Origin: Sclerurus mexicanus
Taxonomy: Eukaryota; Chordata; Aves; Passeriformes; Furnariidae
Assembly (NCBI GenBank): GCA_013396755.1
Contig: VWZF01002475.1
Coordinates: forward strand, 124,001-188,000
DNA length: 64,000 nucleotides
Reading direction: 5' to 3'
In this document: in pieces, positions 38,190-52,059 of the stretch
How positions within the stretch are numbered: the stretch's first letter is position 1
Layout of the letters: every line of letters begins with the position of its first letter
Notes under the pieces: model-generated
Told to the model about the DNA's origin: nothing
The model's database searches: none
Seen by the model: the letters and a program-made list of their open reading frames with translations, nothing else
Position numbers and translations under genes: made by a program

Positions 38190-41036
38190 AGTGCTTTTTC
38201 TTTCAAGTATAAAATCAGTTCAAATTAACCTTATCATTCAAACTTTTATTTGGAACCTCTGCAGAAGGAAATAACACTGAAACCTTTTGTACCTCACGAC
38301 TGCTGAAGTTTACATGGATTCGAGAGGAATTGGTCAGATTAATGAAAGGAAATGTAATTAAAAAATTGTTATACACCAAGTACTATCTCTGACTCTGGAT
38401 GTCCTGAGCTTAAAACTTGTTTGAGAGCAGGAGAGTATCCCAAGGCAGTGTCATATTTTTGTATTCTTCCTTAGGCATGAGAGAGTGAGAACTCTGCTTC
38501 TGTGAATATATGGGTATAGTCTTTAATTATATATGATATATTTATTTTTGCCTCAGGAGCTCTGTCACAGCTTGTGCAGGCAGGAGTTGAAACTTCGAGG
38601 GACACCATGGCAGTGTGTCGTGGAGGAGAAGATGTGTTAGTAGCAGGATGGGTGACTGTGAGGTCCAGTGAGTGCTTTTCTTACTCCCACTTGAACACTG
38701 AAATTGTTCTCTAATGCAACCAAATTTTCTTCTTGCCCTTATGACATTAATGTGCAAAGATGTCATTAAGGGAATTGGTTTTCATTTGGAGAATCAAAGA
38801 CTGTTTTGAGTTTGTTTCTGATCCAAAGTTTTAATTTAATTTAAGTTTTAATCGCATTCTAAAGAAAATCCTTAAAAGAAAATGTTTGTTTAAAGCAAGT
38901 TTAATTTTTGTTTTTTTTGTGGTTCTTTCCTTCTTAGATGACTGTGGGATTATGTGGGTCAGGAAATATTCTTCCTGTCTTGGTGGAAACCTGTCAAATC
39001 TTCATAATACACTAAGCACTTTAAATAATACTAGTGTTTAGCAGAAAATGTGTCTGTCTATCCGCATAGTGTAGTAAGGGATGTGCAGACCTATAACAAG
39101 CATAGGGGTTGTGGAGAAGAAAGTATTTTTAAGAAAGAAAACATAGAAAGCCAAAAAACCTCCTCATCCTGTGAATACTAATGAGCTGGCTGCTTTCTTG
39201 TGGTGAAAGACATTGGTGTCTTCTGCAGTTAGAATGGGGGCCCAATAACTGCTGTGACTTCAGCGATGACAATCTGATAGCTCCTTGTGGCTGGATAGAT
39301 GGGAGATGGATGGCACCCAGTTACTTGGGAAGTCTGCTGGGTGAGTTTCAAAGGTGGCTGGGGTTTCAGTGTGTTTAGCTTGTGTCTGTAAAGTACTTCT
39401 TGCTTTGTTGTAGTCGACATTATTCATTTAGAGGTTAACTTCAGTTTTATTGGATTATTTGTTATGAAAGATGACCCTAGATTTCAAAACTTCATAAAGT
39501 ATGATTTTGTATACTGTTCCCAGCAGCTGTTTAAATTAAAAGCTGATGAGGTCTTGAAGATCTAAGTTAAACAGTTTTGCATTATTTTTAACTTAATTGG
39601 AAATTGATATACTGTCTTTTTGACCTGGTTGCTGTAGAATGCTACATTCTTTGGCAAATATTAACCACTGTGTGTGGTCTAAATAGATATTCAGCTAACA
39701 TGGACCAAGCCTTGCTCTGGTTAAAGATATCTCTTGCTGCACATTTCCAAAGCTATAATGAACATTTTTATTAGTGTTTTCTCAAAACACCACAAAGCTC
39801 CAGGAAAAATAGAGCACAAATCCATTTGTACCCAAAGCATTTAGCATGAAACATTCCTTTGAATGCAGTTCTTTATTGTAGTCGACGTTGTATGGTTCAT
39901 TTTCAAAGCAAAAAATTCTAAACTTTTGAAGTAATTTAGTTCATCATGTTTGAGGCGCTGTGTATGGAAACCTTTCTTTTTGCTGTGCTATCAGTAAAAT
40001 CATAGAATTCTTTGTCATATAAAATTTCTCTGTAGAACATGGTGGGTTTTTTTCCAAAATCACATTTCAATCTCTAAAGTCATGGGCTGGATGAGGAATT
40101 GCAGAATATGCTGAGCACCAAGGTTAATGGTCCTAATGTAGATAATTCTTTAAGTGAATACCTTTGGAAAGGTTTGACTCAGGGGAGAATATTTTATTGA
40201 TACTACCAATATGAACTAGGGCAATATGGGCAGTTGCAATATTAGTAAGAATTCTACATGGCACTATTTATGACTTTTTAGAGAGGATGGTTTTTTAGTT
40301 TTAAATGTACAAAGGCTCTTGATGTTGCTGATGTTTTCTATGGGAGTGCAGACAAATTGGTTTTTAGTGTCTTGTGTGTCATCATCTCCAAGCAAATGGG
40401 TTTCAGAAACCTTAATTTCATAATTTGTTTCAAAGTTGTAGCTGTAGATCAAATTTAAGAAACATAATGCTTGTTCACAATGTACTCTAAAATTTTTTTA
40501 TTGTCTCCTAGTCTCTTACCTCTTCTTTGTGGTATAGATATCTTCCCCCCACCTTTTAATTCAGTGTCTCTTTAGCCTCAGCCATAAAGGCATACTATAG
40601 ACAACAGCAAAATATAAGATACCTGACAATGTATGTCACACTGCAGATTAAAATCTGGTCTTCAAGGCAAAATAACCTTACTCTTGCATTGCAGCAAATT
40701 GCTCTGCTCCTTGGAGACTGTGCAAAATGGCTTGACTCTTGTCTCCATCTGATCCATCTCACCATGATGTTTCTTGTCTTGATAGTCCTTCCTGCCACGG
40801 CTCATCTTTATCTCCTCTGTATTGTCCTGCTAATCTGACAAATACTTCTTGTTTGCTTTTTTCCCTTGTCCTCCCTGTCTGGCACACCAAATTCTGCTGG
40901 AGTGTGAACCTACAGGCACGTTAAAGTAGACAATGATGAATGAGAAGAGGAACAAGGAGATTTTCACGATAAGTACTTCAAGTCTCTGATAATGAAATCC
41001 ACAGCAGAATTTGAGTTCTTTGGTAACCGTTGCAAG

Positions 41037-41258
41037 GGTTTCAGGAAGAAATCCTTTACTGTGAGGGCGGTGAGGCCCTGGCAAAGGCTGCCCTAAAAAG
41101 CTGTGGATGTCCTATCCCTGAAGGTGTTCAAGGGCAGGTTGGATGGGACTCTGAGCAACCTGATCCAGTGGAAGGTGTCGCCGCTCATGGCAAGGGGGTT
41201 GGAACGAGGTGGTCTTTAAGGTCCCTTCCAACCCAAACCATTCTGTATTTCTATGATT
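41037..41258 (+). repeat. CR1 LINE, 5'-truncated 3' end
   Basis: About 220 bases match the 3' end of the avian CR1 retroposon in order. There is a GGAAGAAATCCTT segment, GTGAGGGCGGTGAGGCCCTGG, AAGCTGTGGATGTCC, TATCCCTGAAGGTGTTCAAGG, GCAACCTGATCCAGTGGAAGG, GGGGGTTGGAACGAGGTGGTC, TTTAAGGTCCCTTCCAACCC and finally a degenerate ATTCTATGATT-type tail. Only the terminal part is present, as usual for truncated CR1 copies, so no reverse transcriptase is encoded. Moderate divergence from the consensus (for example GCCGCTCATGG for the usual TGCCCATGG region) suggests an old insertion. A 101-codon open frame through it (41030-41335, + strand) is not a gene. Confidence 0.93.
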
Positions 41259-44200
41259 GGTTACTTGGTCGCTTTGGAAATCAGCAGTTTTCAGAAACGT
41301 TTATGTTAAACGGAGCTGCTCAACAAGAGGCATGAGCGTTTCAGGTATTTTGGCCAAATTGTTTTGCAAGGTGTGAAGAATCACAGAGTTCTCATCTGAA
41401 GTTGTGTGAGTGGGGAAATGCTGGGGTGTGGGGCTTTGCCTCTAAGGAAATCAGCTTGGGAGGCTCAGTGAGAGAAGTGGGACTTAGAGATGTTTAAAAG
41501 GACAATCAATAGGAAATTAGAAAGAGAAGAAGTTGACATGAAAAAGTGCAGAAGGTTAAGCACAGGGAAGCAAAAACGCATCATGGAATAGGAAAAATAC
41601 ATTGGGAATAGTCAATGGGAATTTGGTAGTGATTTTAGTACAGACAGAATTGGGATCTCTAAGACTGGTGCTTATGCACAGTTCTTTTAAATGTCCTTTT
41701 CTGTTTGTAACATTAAATAAAAAAGAAAAAGAAGATTCCTTGAATTCACGTAAAGAATTTGGCAGTTCATGGTGGAACATCCACTGTTTGCTTTGGCTCG
41801 TTCAAAAATCACAGCACACCAAAAATCCCTTAAAGAGGGTGGCCTACAGGTTGTATCTAATTTGATCTATGATATTTACAGAAAGAAGAGCACATCTCAT
41901 AACTTCGGTACCAAATTTCAAATGATGAGTGTTAGGGAGACTACAGATGTACCTGAAGGTGTACGCTGTTTTCATCTGCTTTCTATTCTTAAAGCATATA
42001 CAGAGTTGCAGCCTACATATGTTTGTCAGAGTGATTAATGGCTTGTATCCATACATTAGAACTGAGAGTATTAAGATTTATATCTTTTTGTTTTGAAAAG
42101 CAACAGCAAGCCCATAAATGTATGCTAAAGGTACTCCCTCTGATGAGCATGTGACCTACAGTGGACATTTAGAGGGTTTTTTAACCTATTGAATATACTT
42201 TAAAATGTCATATCATGAGTCATGTATGTAAAGCTGATACTTATATTTATCAGACACTTTGGTAATAGAATAGATCTTGTCTTTCTACCTGTTCCTTTGC
42301 TTTCTAAACTGATGAATGTATTACCAGTGATAGAAGAGGTCAGGATAGAAAAATACACACTTAGAGGGTCCAAAATTTTTCCTGGTGTTTATTCAATGTG
42401 CCATAAGGATGTCTGATAGGTGATACAGCTTGGGGATGGAAAAATGCTCTGAGTTAAGGGGGATTTACAATACTTAAATTAGGTACTGAGGGGAGTTGTC
42501 TGGAGCCTGCTAACAGGGGACAATGTGAAGAGACAGTATGGAAGAAGTTTATATAGCTTTTTTTTCCTCCCCTAATAAAGTATTAAATATATTCCAGGAC
42601 TTTTAGAAATGTCCTAGCTCTATGCCCTTCAGTAACTTGTCCCAGAGAACCCTTCCCTGACCTGCCTGCTGGTATTGAGCTCGCTGGGGACTTGCCCTGA
42701 GTTCTGGGCTCATTTCCTTCGGGTACATGTCCTCTGTCTTCATTACACCTACTCCTGCCTGATCTGAGGTTCTCTTTGTATTGACATACCCTGGATTTTT
42801 CTCCCGATCTGTTGTGTATCAGTGGTGAGCAAACTCTTGTCCCTTAGAAGCAGCAGTGGGCCAGCACTGGAGCCGAGTTCTCTTCGCGTGACCTCGGCAC
42901 TGTGACCGTGTGTTCGAGAGCAGACGTACCCATGGCTTCCAGCTGCAGTTTGTAAAACATTCATAGGTTCAGTTTACATGTGGGTGTCTTGTGTTGGAGG
43001 AGGAAACTGGTCAAACACAGGACTGTAACTGGTATAGAAAACTGATTTTGAACCCCCAGCATTTAATTTCTGGGGTAGATACAAACCTCTTTGTAAAAAA
43101 TACTTGAAGAAGACATGGAGAATTTAATTCACTATCTGTCTTACTCAGCCAGCCAAATGACACTGTTTGTTTCAATAGCACTCCTTCTCAATGGAAATCC
43201 TAGACTACTTCAGCAAGCTCAGGCAATGGGATTTTATGGGCTTTAATTCTTGTCATGTACAAGTTTGGGAAAAATCTTCAAACAATACCTTTTTCCAAGA
43301 AGTTCATTTAAAGATTTGTTGAAGTATTGTTTTGATAATCTATTTATTTTTCTCCAATACTATTAGTGGAATGCAAGTATCTGAACTGTCAGTGAGCAAG
43401 AATCCTTTAATGACACAAAAGGGTATTCAATGGTGGCAGAATTTTTTAGCATCTCTGAACAGTACAAATTGCCAACATCTTCTCATTTCTGTGAGGAGAA
43501 CCTGCTTAAGGCGCAGTGGGGTTAAGAATGTTGTTTACTCTACTCTTGACTCCTCCAATATAACAATAAAAAAGTGATTAAAATTTAAGTAGTCATGAGA
43601 GATTTTTGCTATATCTAATTTCTTGAATGCTGGTTGCATTAAAACTGGATCATTGCATAATGCTGTTGTGGTAAGTATTGCTGTATTACCTTGTTTAGCA
43701 ACCAGTAGAAATGAGAAGAGTAATTTTGTGATCAGTAGTCTTGTCTAAATGTGCTGAGTTCAAAAATTGTTTAGCATTAAGGTTGTGTTAATTGCTTCCT
43801 CTGTAGGTTGTATTAATAGTAGAAATATGAATAGACCTCTATTTTTAAGTAGTTAACATAGCACAAAATTCTTTTGCAAGACAAAACTTGATATTGTGTT
43901 TCTCACATCAGAATGCGATTTCACTTCTGTTTGGGTACACTGATGATTTCAGTAGATTCCACAAGGAAAGCAAGAGAGATGCAGTCTTTTTTCAGTGTCT
44001 TTGCTTTCATCATGGAAAGAAGGAGGTCTGTATTTTAATGTGAGCACCTGCTGATATGATCTAGATGTTCTTGGTATTACAGTTATTTTACTTTATCAAG
44101 AATATGAATGCTTTTGAAACTGTACTGTTGTAAATATCTGTTCAATATAATTGAAACTGGATTAAATTTACTTTTCTTATAATAAGTACTATCATCCTGT

Positions 44201-47200
44201 ATATTCCTACTATGCTAATGAAGAAACTGTCATCTTAATTTACACTAAGATGATACAGTATCATCCCTAGTGTCAGAGAAAGAGATTTTTGAGAGTAGGT
44301 GATAGCTATGGATTCATATAACAATTGGATAACAATTGGTACAATTAATATATGTACAGTAGAATTAAAGTTTAAATTGTGGAAAAAAAATGAGAGGAGA
44401 AAGTATTGCAGGGATGGTGTATTTTAAAAGCTAAAACAGGAGAGCAGCACATGTGGCTGTTGTGGCTCCACAGATGTAATTTCTGAGCTTCTCTTAATCT
44501 CTGTGGCACAAAGAGTTGGGTGGGTGCAGTGGGGGCAAACCTCAATTAGTTTTAGATTGAATTGAAGAGGGGCTTATGTCACATATGCAGAGAAGTGTGG
44601 GCTCCAGTGGAGTCTGTAGAACTTCATGGGACCCTGGAATTTTGGGCAGCTGGCTTGTATTGATGTGCTTAGACTCTGTAGTTCCTGATTTGAAAACTGG
44701 GTTGAAACTGGCTCAGGGCTGTGAAAACTGAAAGAACAAGGGTGACATTTTCTATTTTGTCAGTCAAATCCAGAGGAAGCAGTGATGGTCATCTCCTCCT
44801 TGTCAGTGGCTAGGCTGTTTTATCTGCTTTCTGAAGTCTAGAAACACTTGGGGTGCCAAGGAGGAATTTTTCAGGGCTCTTGAGCAGAAAGCCGCAGACA
44901 CCAACAGTGACACGCGTGGTATCACTTTTTATTGTCCACACCCCCTGAAAAGTGCTGAGTGAACTCTGCCAGCAGAGGTGGATCCAGTGCCCTGTACATC
45001 TCCAGCCCTAACCAGAAAGCTAAGAGCTGGTGTTGCTACTCGTTGCAGGGCTGTAGTAAAGTAGGTTTGGAAATAAGCTGCTTTGCGTGTACCATCTTGT
45101 AGCTGTACTTTAAAAAAAAACACTTTTCCCGCTCCTACATTAGCTAAACTTCAGCAGGAGAGCGGAGGTATTAGCTTATGTGGAATGACCAACAGCTGAG
45201 TGGTCGGGATGGATTCCTGTGAGCTGTGCAGGTTATAATAGTCCCCTCGGGTGGAGGAGAGAAATGAGCACAGATCCCTTATTTCCTGAGTATTTTAAGG
45301 ATGATTTAGGGATGAGTATAGCTCATGAAAATGTTAGAGTATAGTAATACTCAGCTTTTGATTTTAAGTCAGGCTTAGCCATACATCATTGTGGCATTGT
45401 TTAGTCCTCAGAGGAGACAGCCCTATCTACCTGTGAACCCTTTCCATCTCCAGACCTGTGGCCTGCCCTAAGAGCTGTGTCTCTTCAGCTGTGGGCTTGG
45501 AAGGGTTCCTCTTTCCTTCAAGGGCATCCATGGTTGCAGTTACCTGGGAAGCCATCAAGTTCTCTTCTGTAGGTGCAGTAGAATTTGAGCTTTACAGGCA
45601 TATAATGTGCATTCCTAAACCTCAGTACCCAAGAGCATCTCTGCACTGACCACGTTGTGTATTTAGTTAAATGTGGAATGTAGCAGAATTCAGCACAACT
45701 TAATATCAGCTGTTGGCCTGTGTAGCTCCATCTGCATGTTCATGCTCTATTTTTCCACATTTTCTTTTGGATGAGTCAGAGTGGGGCTGGTAAAGGATAA
45801 ATAAGCAAAGGCATCCTGTGCAATACCTCCTGCTAACTTTGCTGGTTCTTGAAAGCCATGCTTTCATGTTTGGAACTGAACAGTGGAAGTGTGTGGGACA
45901 GCTTTATTTACTTACACCACTTTGCTTTATGGTCTTTTGGAAGAGATTCCTCCTCACCATGTTTACTGCTTTGTAAAATAAATCTTTGATTTGTTGTCGC
46001 AGTCACAGTCTGTTAAAGAACTGTTTTCTTCATGTTGGAAAAGCACTTCATGTTCTCTCTCCTCAGGTCCCCCCAGCTCACAAAATGTGAGTTCTTTGTC
46101 TGTGTGTGAATCTGATTTTTCATGGGTTTCTGACAGTTTTTTATATACTCTTCCATTATTAGGAAGATTATTTAAACTATAAACATATCACATTTAAACA
46201 GTGTTTTCTAAACTTACGTTTTACTTCCTTACTTTTGTCTCCTTATAATCTTGCTACCATTACTATGTTAATTGTTTCTTATATTTTAGAAAGCTTTCTG
46301 AACCAAGGCTCAGTCATGTCTAAGATGGACATTATTTCTTTGTTCTTTAAAAGACTCAGTACCAAATATGATCTATTAACAGTTGGATATTGCAAGGGCA
46401 TCAGATTAAGGAAAGAGGTTTTCCGAACCCAGAATCACTGAAACCACCAGGATTTTTGAGATCCTGTTCCAAGAGAAACACACACAGCCTTTCTGACTCT
46501 CGTGGCACCACCTGATTTGCCAGCCATACCAAACCAGTGAAGGCTGCGGCCATCTGGAACTGTGGTACTGACTTCAAGTTCAGCACTCGGCCCTGTCTCT
46601 CTGCATGGCACATGATGTCAGACTGAAGAATTGTATTGCAATGAGGTTAGATTTGGTTGCCAAGTTAAGATATTGGACACTTAATGCTTTTTATAAATCC
46701 ATTTACGGGCTTATTTGAAGTGTGTGATGGAAACTGCTGTGGTTTAATTTCTCTGTCTTCTTATGCCCACTATAAAAATGTGTCCTTTGAGCCGCTGTAA
46801 GGAGATGGTGGATTGTCACAGCTGGAAATTGTTCTCTTGTACTCTCCAAAGATTTTTCAGGAAGAAAGTTTGGTCTGAAAATGAAGATGTCTCCTCTAAA
46901 CAACAGCCAGAGACAACTAAAAGAAAGGTCTAAATTTCTGCTGACATTTTTGCAGTTTTTAATTTTTTCAGTGTAAATTCTCGTAATACAAACACTCTTG
47001 CTTCGAATGGTTATGATACATGTATGTTGAATATCCACAACTCAAATGGATCTAATTACTTGTGATAAAATCTCAAGCAAAATTAAGATACAATTGTACT
47101 GTAAAATGCCCTAGAATAGCATTAGTTTGAAATATTCATTAACGTAGGATAAAAGAGAAAACCTTTAGAGCCCAGAACACTTCTCTGAGGACACAGGCAC

Positions 47201-47329
47201 ATTTTTATTCTGCATTAGTTTCACTGATGGCACATTGTTAAATGCAATGAGTTATAAGAAATGATGAAGAAATTTGTATTTTAGCCACTGTTTTACAGTT
47301 GTGCAACGTGGAGATGTTTAACGTGAAGA
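41259..47329. other. Intron 5 stretch downstream of the CR1 copy
   Basis: Mostly A+T-rich unique sequence. A G+C-raised patch at about 42640-42960 has several CpGs (CTTCGCGTGACCTCGG), and another lies at about 44880-45030. Both were read in all frames for protein similarity without success. Confidence 0.55.
44321..44346. repeat. Degenerate tandem ACAATTGG-type repeat
   Basis: ACAATTGG at 44321 and 44332, then ACAATT at 44341, spaced 11 and 9 bases apart. Confidence 0.85.
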
Positions 47330-47560
47330 CGCTCCACTTGCAGATAGAATAGCTTTATTTAAAATTGATTAGGAGCAATTCACAGCAGCCTGCCAAATTG
47401 CTAATGGAAGCCATTTGAATCAATTCTCTCATATAATTTAAATGCCATTTCACTGCATATAGTTTAACCAGGAAAGAATCCCAGCTTGCAGCCAGTAAAA
47501 TTAATTATTTATTATTCTTTTCATAAATATTTTCTTGGTTCAAAAAAAAAAGGTAAAAAC
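47330..47560. promoter_or_regulatory. Candidate conserved non-coding element (intron 5)
   Basis: An A+T-rich but non-repetitive block contains repeated homeodomain-like cores: AAATTGATTAGGAGC, AAATTGCTAATGG, GAATCAATTC and AAAATTAATTATTTATTA. CpG-containing text (CAACGTGG, AACGTGAAGACGC) lies just upstream at about 47305-47332. I see no coding potential. The function is inferred. Confidence 0.3.
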
Positions 47561-48387
47561 CAAAATAAATGCTTATATGCTGAAACTTTTTCAGGGTATG
47601 CGCACTTCAAATGGCTAATTTGAGAAATGCCATAGTATTATTTTTACTTAGGTATGTCAAAAAGCATTTTTATCTACATGTCAGGTGTTTTTCTTACCTG
47701 ATAGCTTTTTGTGGAGTGTGCATTTAAGGCTAAATTACAAATTGGATTCTGCTGTTAACTGAGGGGCCTATTCAGCAAAAATTATATATAGGCTTTTCTC
47801 AGAAGGTCGTGGAATCCATCTTTGCTGAGGTGATGAAGTGGGGAACTCCTTTTGGCCCCAGGATCACTTCTGTCCAGCCGTGCCCGGCCATCCCACGGGG
47901 GAGTTGTCTGATGGTGGGGAATTCATTGTGTCAGCTTTGGTGTTCGCTCTACACTCTCATCCATCACTGAAAGATTGTCCTATCTATGGGTTAACGTTAT
48001 TGTTATTTGCTTGAAAATCAATTGAATTAAACTTGAGAACTAATGGTATATTGCCCTAGTTTAAAAATAAACATTCTAGGGTTTTGGCTGCTATTGGCTG
48101 AGATTCTGCATGGTCAGCACTGTGCAGGAAGAATATCTTTTAATTTTGTGCTTTGCCCACTCATCTATTGCACTGCCAATTGCAACCACTGCAGTGCCAA
48201 GCAAGTGGAAATATAGAATGCATAAAAATATAGAGCAAGGTTGATGCTGCAGCAGAGGAAGTGCATTACAGGGGCTGCTACTCTTGAGACGGAAATAGCA
48301 TATTGAAATCCTTTCTGGTTGTCCTTCACTGCTGTCCCTTGTGACCTGGAGAGCCCAAGAATAACCAGCGCTCTCTTGTTGTTTCTT

Positions 48388-48396
48388 CCCCCCCCC
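48388..48396. repeat. C9 homopolymer
   Basis: Nine consecutive C after GTTTCTT. It may be length-variable. Confidence 0.9.
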
Positions 48397-51300
48397 GGTA
48401 TACAAAGCATATTTCAATGAATTTTGCTCATATATGGTGATGGATATTGTAAGGGTTAAAATATGTCTGAAAATTAATCAACCCTCAGTCGGCCTTTCTT
48501 CACTGGAGTTGGTATGTGAGTTGAGCTCAAAGTGCAGTAATAGCATATGCCAGAGATATTCAGCAGGCTTTCTCCATGTGTGCCTATGTAGGTATGGCGG
48601 GTGTGGGACTGCGCTGATTATGGACCTGAAGGCTCTTCCCCTGCAAAATATGTGTATCGTGTCAAGAAAGGTCAGCCTACAACAAGGGTATTTAAGAAAG
48701 AAATCTTCAGCTTCATTGGCCCTGTTGAAAATCTGATACCTGTTTAAGCAGCAGGGTCTTATAAAGAGTCTGGTGACTGAAATTTCATGAGTAAAAAGGG
48801 GGAGAGAAAAACTTTCTTATTAAAGTTTATAGAAAATGTGGGAGAATCCTTAGTTCAGAATGCAAACTGAATGACTCAAATGCCAGGTATTCTAAAATAG
48901 AGATGTTAGCTAATAATGTGAAATGATTTGGCTGCAATTTTTTTTAATGATATCTGCCTCCATTTCTGCCTGTTCCCTTCCCCCCCACCCCAAGGAGTTA
49001 TGACATGACAAAAGTGACCATGAGGCACCAAAAGAAAGTCAGGACATTTCCCTAGAAGACAGGAATTTTGATCAGGGACTGAGCTCTTGTAGAGGGGACC
49101 TGCTTCTCCCTCAAACAGAACTGACAGTCTAAGGGGATTTTACCATATTTCCCTTTCTTTTTTGAGACCATCATAGTTTTGTAGAAAAAATAGTGTCTTA
49201 ACTGTATCCGCTGGCATTTTAAGACTAATAAATAATTCTTTGTAGTCACTCAATCACTGCCAGCGCAGGCTTGAAAAGGTAATTTATTTTGCAGATAGAC
49301 ACCTCTGACAGCACTCTGGAGGCCATCCTTTCAGACATCACCACTTTCAAGAAACTAAGAGTAAAACATCCTGCTTGCTCAGGTTTTGATGTGGTGAAGC
49401 CACTCCTTGATAGAGAAATCTAATCTGTACACCGGGGAGGGAGGCTCTGCCACTGTCTCTTTTCATTACGGTTTCCTGTCCTGTTAACTAAGGAAGGGGT
49501 CAGGAATGCACTTGCAGAGCTCATCGCTTCAGCCACCACCTGGGAAGGAGAAACCCTGTTTGTCCAGCATGTTCCCACACGTTCAGTGTACCACGGGATA
49601 AGTCACCAGAAAGGGGTCACTGAAATAAGCAAAGAGGGGTGAAATGCTTTTTTATTTATCAGAATTAAGAAACAAAGTAGAAATGATAAATAGTTGGGAC
49701 ACCAAGCCTGGCTAAACCCATAGATTCTTGGTGTGGGGATGATGGTAGGATAGAAAAAGAGAAAAAACTTAGTGAAGGGGAGAGAGCTGAGGGAGTAGAG
49801 ACAGATTTTGGAGAAAAATAGGTGACCTAGTTTGGTATCACAAGGCATCGTTTTCATTTCAGCTGCAAGGCACTAAAATGGCCAACATTTCACAAAATGG
49901 GCTGTAGATCATGCAGTCTTTTCTGAAGTCTGTTGGTGGAAAAGTTTAAGTGCTGTTGAGGGAACTCTTTCAAGGACTTGGGCAGTACCTCTTGTTCTCT
50001 CTCTGCTTGTTTCCCTGCCTGAAGACAAAGCTCCAGCATTTCTTGGTGATGTGTTTGGGCAGACCTGGCACAGCACTTGTGCTCCTCAGGCATCAGCAGG
50101 GTCTTTGGGGCAAGATTGGGAAAATGTATTAAAAAACATAACGGTGGCTCAACTTTTTTGAGAAATTCTTTTTTTCTTCTCATATTGCAAACCAAATTAC
50201 TGCGCATCAGGAGATTAAAGCCTTCGCTGGTGTACAGTAAAGAGACACTCACATGAATGAAAATAATTTATTTCCATGCATTCTTCTTTTATCCGAGTAA
50301 GGGAAGTTTAGGCAGATATAGTGCCTTGTTTCATCAGGAATTTCCATTCCGAAGGGAACAGAAACTGAATAGGAACTGTGCTTCTAAATATCTAAGGTTA
50401 CAACTTTGCTGTAACTGGAGCTGTAACTCCCTGTTACGGCGGTGTTTGATCTGCTTCCCGGTTCTAAAGGCTGCCTGGGTCACTTAGATATATGTCTTGC
50501 CATTAAAGCATTTTCCACTTTTCTGTTTCTTATGGTAAATGTGCTGTAGAAAGATGATTTTTTTTCTTTTAAACTCTTTTTTGCAAAGTTTTAAAATAAA
50601 ATTTACAGCTGGTGAGGAACATGGTTTTTACATACTGGACCTTATCATCTCAGTAACCAATTTTTCCTTATGTCTCAGAACTCTCATTAATTTTTCACAG
50701 GCTTGTGATGGATAGTTTTTATTTATTCACATCTGAGGTTCTGTTGTGTGAAAAGGACTCATTTTATAACATTACATATTCATGGCTTGGGATAGATGGG
50801 ATAAGGAACTTATTATTAATGTGTCACAGTGGGAAACTTACTCTGGGTTCATTTGTGAATCTTGTTAAATGTGGTGCGGTCAGCAGACAGTGCTGAAATT
50901 TTTGATACGTTTTATTGGAGAAGGGCAAAGAGCTTCAGTGCTGCTTCCTTATCTAAACAGCACAAGTGAGATGGTGTCTTTCTAAATGCATTTGAAACAC
51001 TATGTCAATAACACAAGGGTGGAAGCAAAATATGCCTGGACTATGGTAAAAGCAGAACAATGCTTTTTAGTCACGACTGTTTCCAGGTGCTGTTTGGGTC
51101 TATTTAAATCCAATTTGCTTAATTAAATCTTGTTTTAGAAAAAACATGGAGTTGTTTACAGTCTAGTGAATTGACATCAGTGTTCCAAAACTTGATTTCT
51201 AGCAGTTAGATTTGCCCGTAGTAACTGGTTGTGGCCGTATTTCTCTGAGAATCTTTTGTTAATGCACAGTGGGACTGTGCAGATTCGGAATGTACACATG

Positions 51301-52045
51301 CCAAACTTTTTGGGAATCAGTAAGCAGCCTGTATTGAACGTGTGCAGCATACAAAATAAAAAGCAAGAAGGCAAACTGGTGTGTAAACTATTTTAGAGTC
51401 CTAGAATTAGATCTGATTTAAAAGAATCAAATATCCTTTTTTTTTGTATCACTGAAAATTTTAAAGTAGGACCTTTGTCTTCTACTTATGTGCTCAAAAT
51501 TTATTTTTCAATTAAATGCTTTCATGCTCATTTCTGTAGTTACAGAAATAGGCCTAGAGAGTAAGTCTCTAATTTAGCTCCACTTCTGACTCCCTGTTAT
51601 TTATTACCTATTGTTACCTTTTTACTTATGTTATTGCTGGAAATCTAGAAAGACAATTTTGTTGGGGTATTTTTGAATGGGCTGATCACTTTCTTACCGA
51701 AGTATCTTGTGGATGAGGGTATTCATGTTTACAGTAGCAGCAATTATTCGAATATTTAAGAACATATTATCAAGATTCAGCTGAATTACAATTCCTGTTT
51801 GTTATCAAATATTTTCTTTCCTTTGAAATTAATAATAAAACAGGAAATAAACTACTGAAGTAGCTTAAAGTTGAGATAACTAGGACAAGACAATTTATGA
51901 TGACTGTATTTTAAAAGAAAATTCTCAGTGATGTTAAATGTTACCTTTATTAGCGATCCTACCGGTAGGTCACCAGTATTATATTGTCATTTATAATCAA
52001 GGAGCTGGGCAGTGAGAAAACTGTAGTCTATTAAGAGTTTTGTGA

Positions 52046-52059
52046 GTGTGTGTGTGTGT
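52046..52059. repeat. (GT)7 microsatellite
   Basis: Seven uninterrupted GT units, preceded by the near-match TGTGA. Confidence 0.95.

Larger units (their letters stand above)
30901..41036. other. Intron 5 stretch, unique sequence with short tandem duplications
   Basis: This stretch holds four short tandem duplications and one poly(A) run, listed separately. There is a G+C-raised patch near 31550-31660 and another near 35500-35720. Neither shows a protein or repeat I recognise, and the longest frame there (124 codons, 35462-35836, +) lacks domain features. Confidence 0.6.

Noticed and set aside
39997..40012. Possible reverse-strand CR1 tail (AATCATAGAATTC)
   Set aside because: It is not followed by the expected GGTTTGGGTTGGAAGG-like sequence.
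41030..41335. 101-codon + strand frame over the CR1 copy
   Set aside because: It is the non-coding 3' end of the retroposon read in one frame.
42905..42930. Possible tRNA-like T-arm (GTGTTCGAGAGC)
   Set aside because: No matching acceptor stem or anticodon arm can be formed around it.
44880..45125. Possible processed pseudogene ending in an A-rich tract
   Set aside because: No protein similarity in any frame, and the short A9 run alone is not enough.
47806..47920. Possible old CR1 fragment (AGAAGGTCGTGGAATCCATC)
   Set aside because: Only about 20 bases resemble an internal CR1 phrase and the rest does not continue in register.
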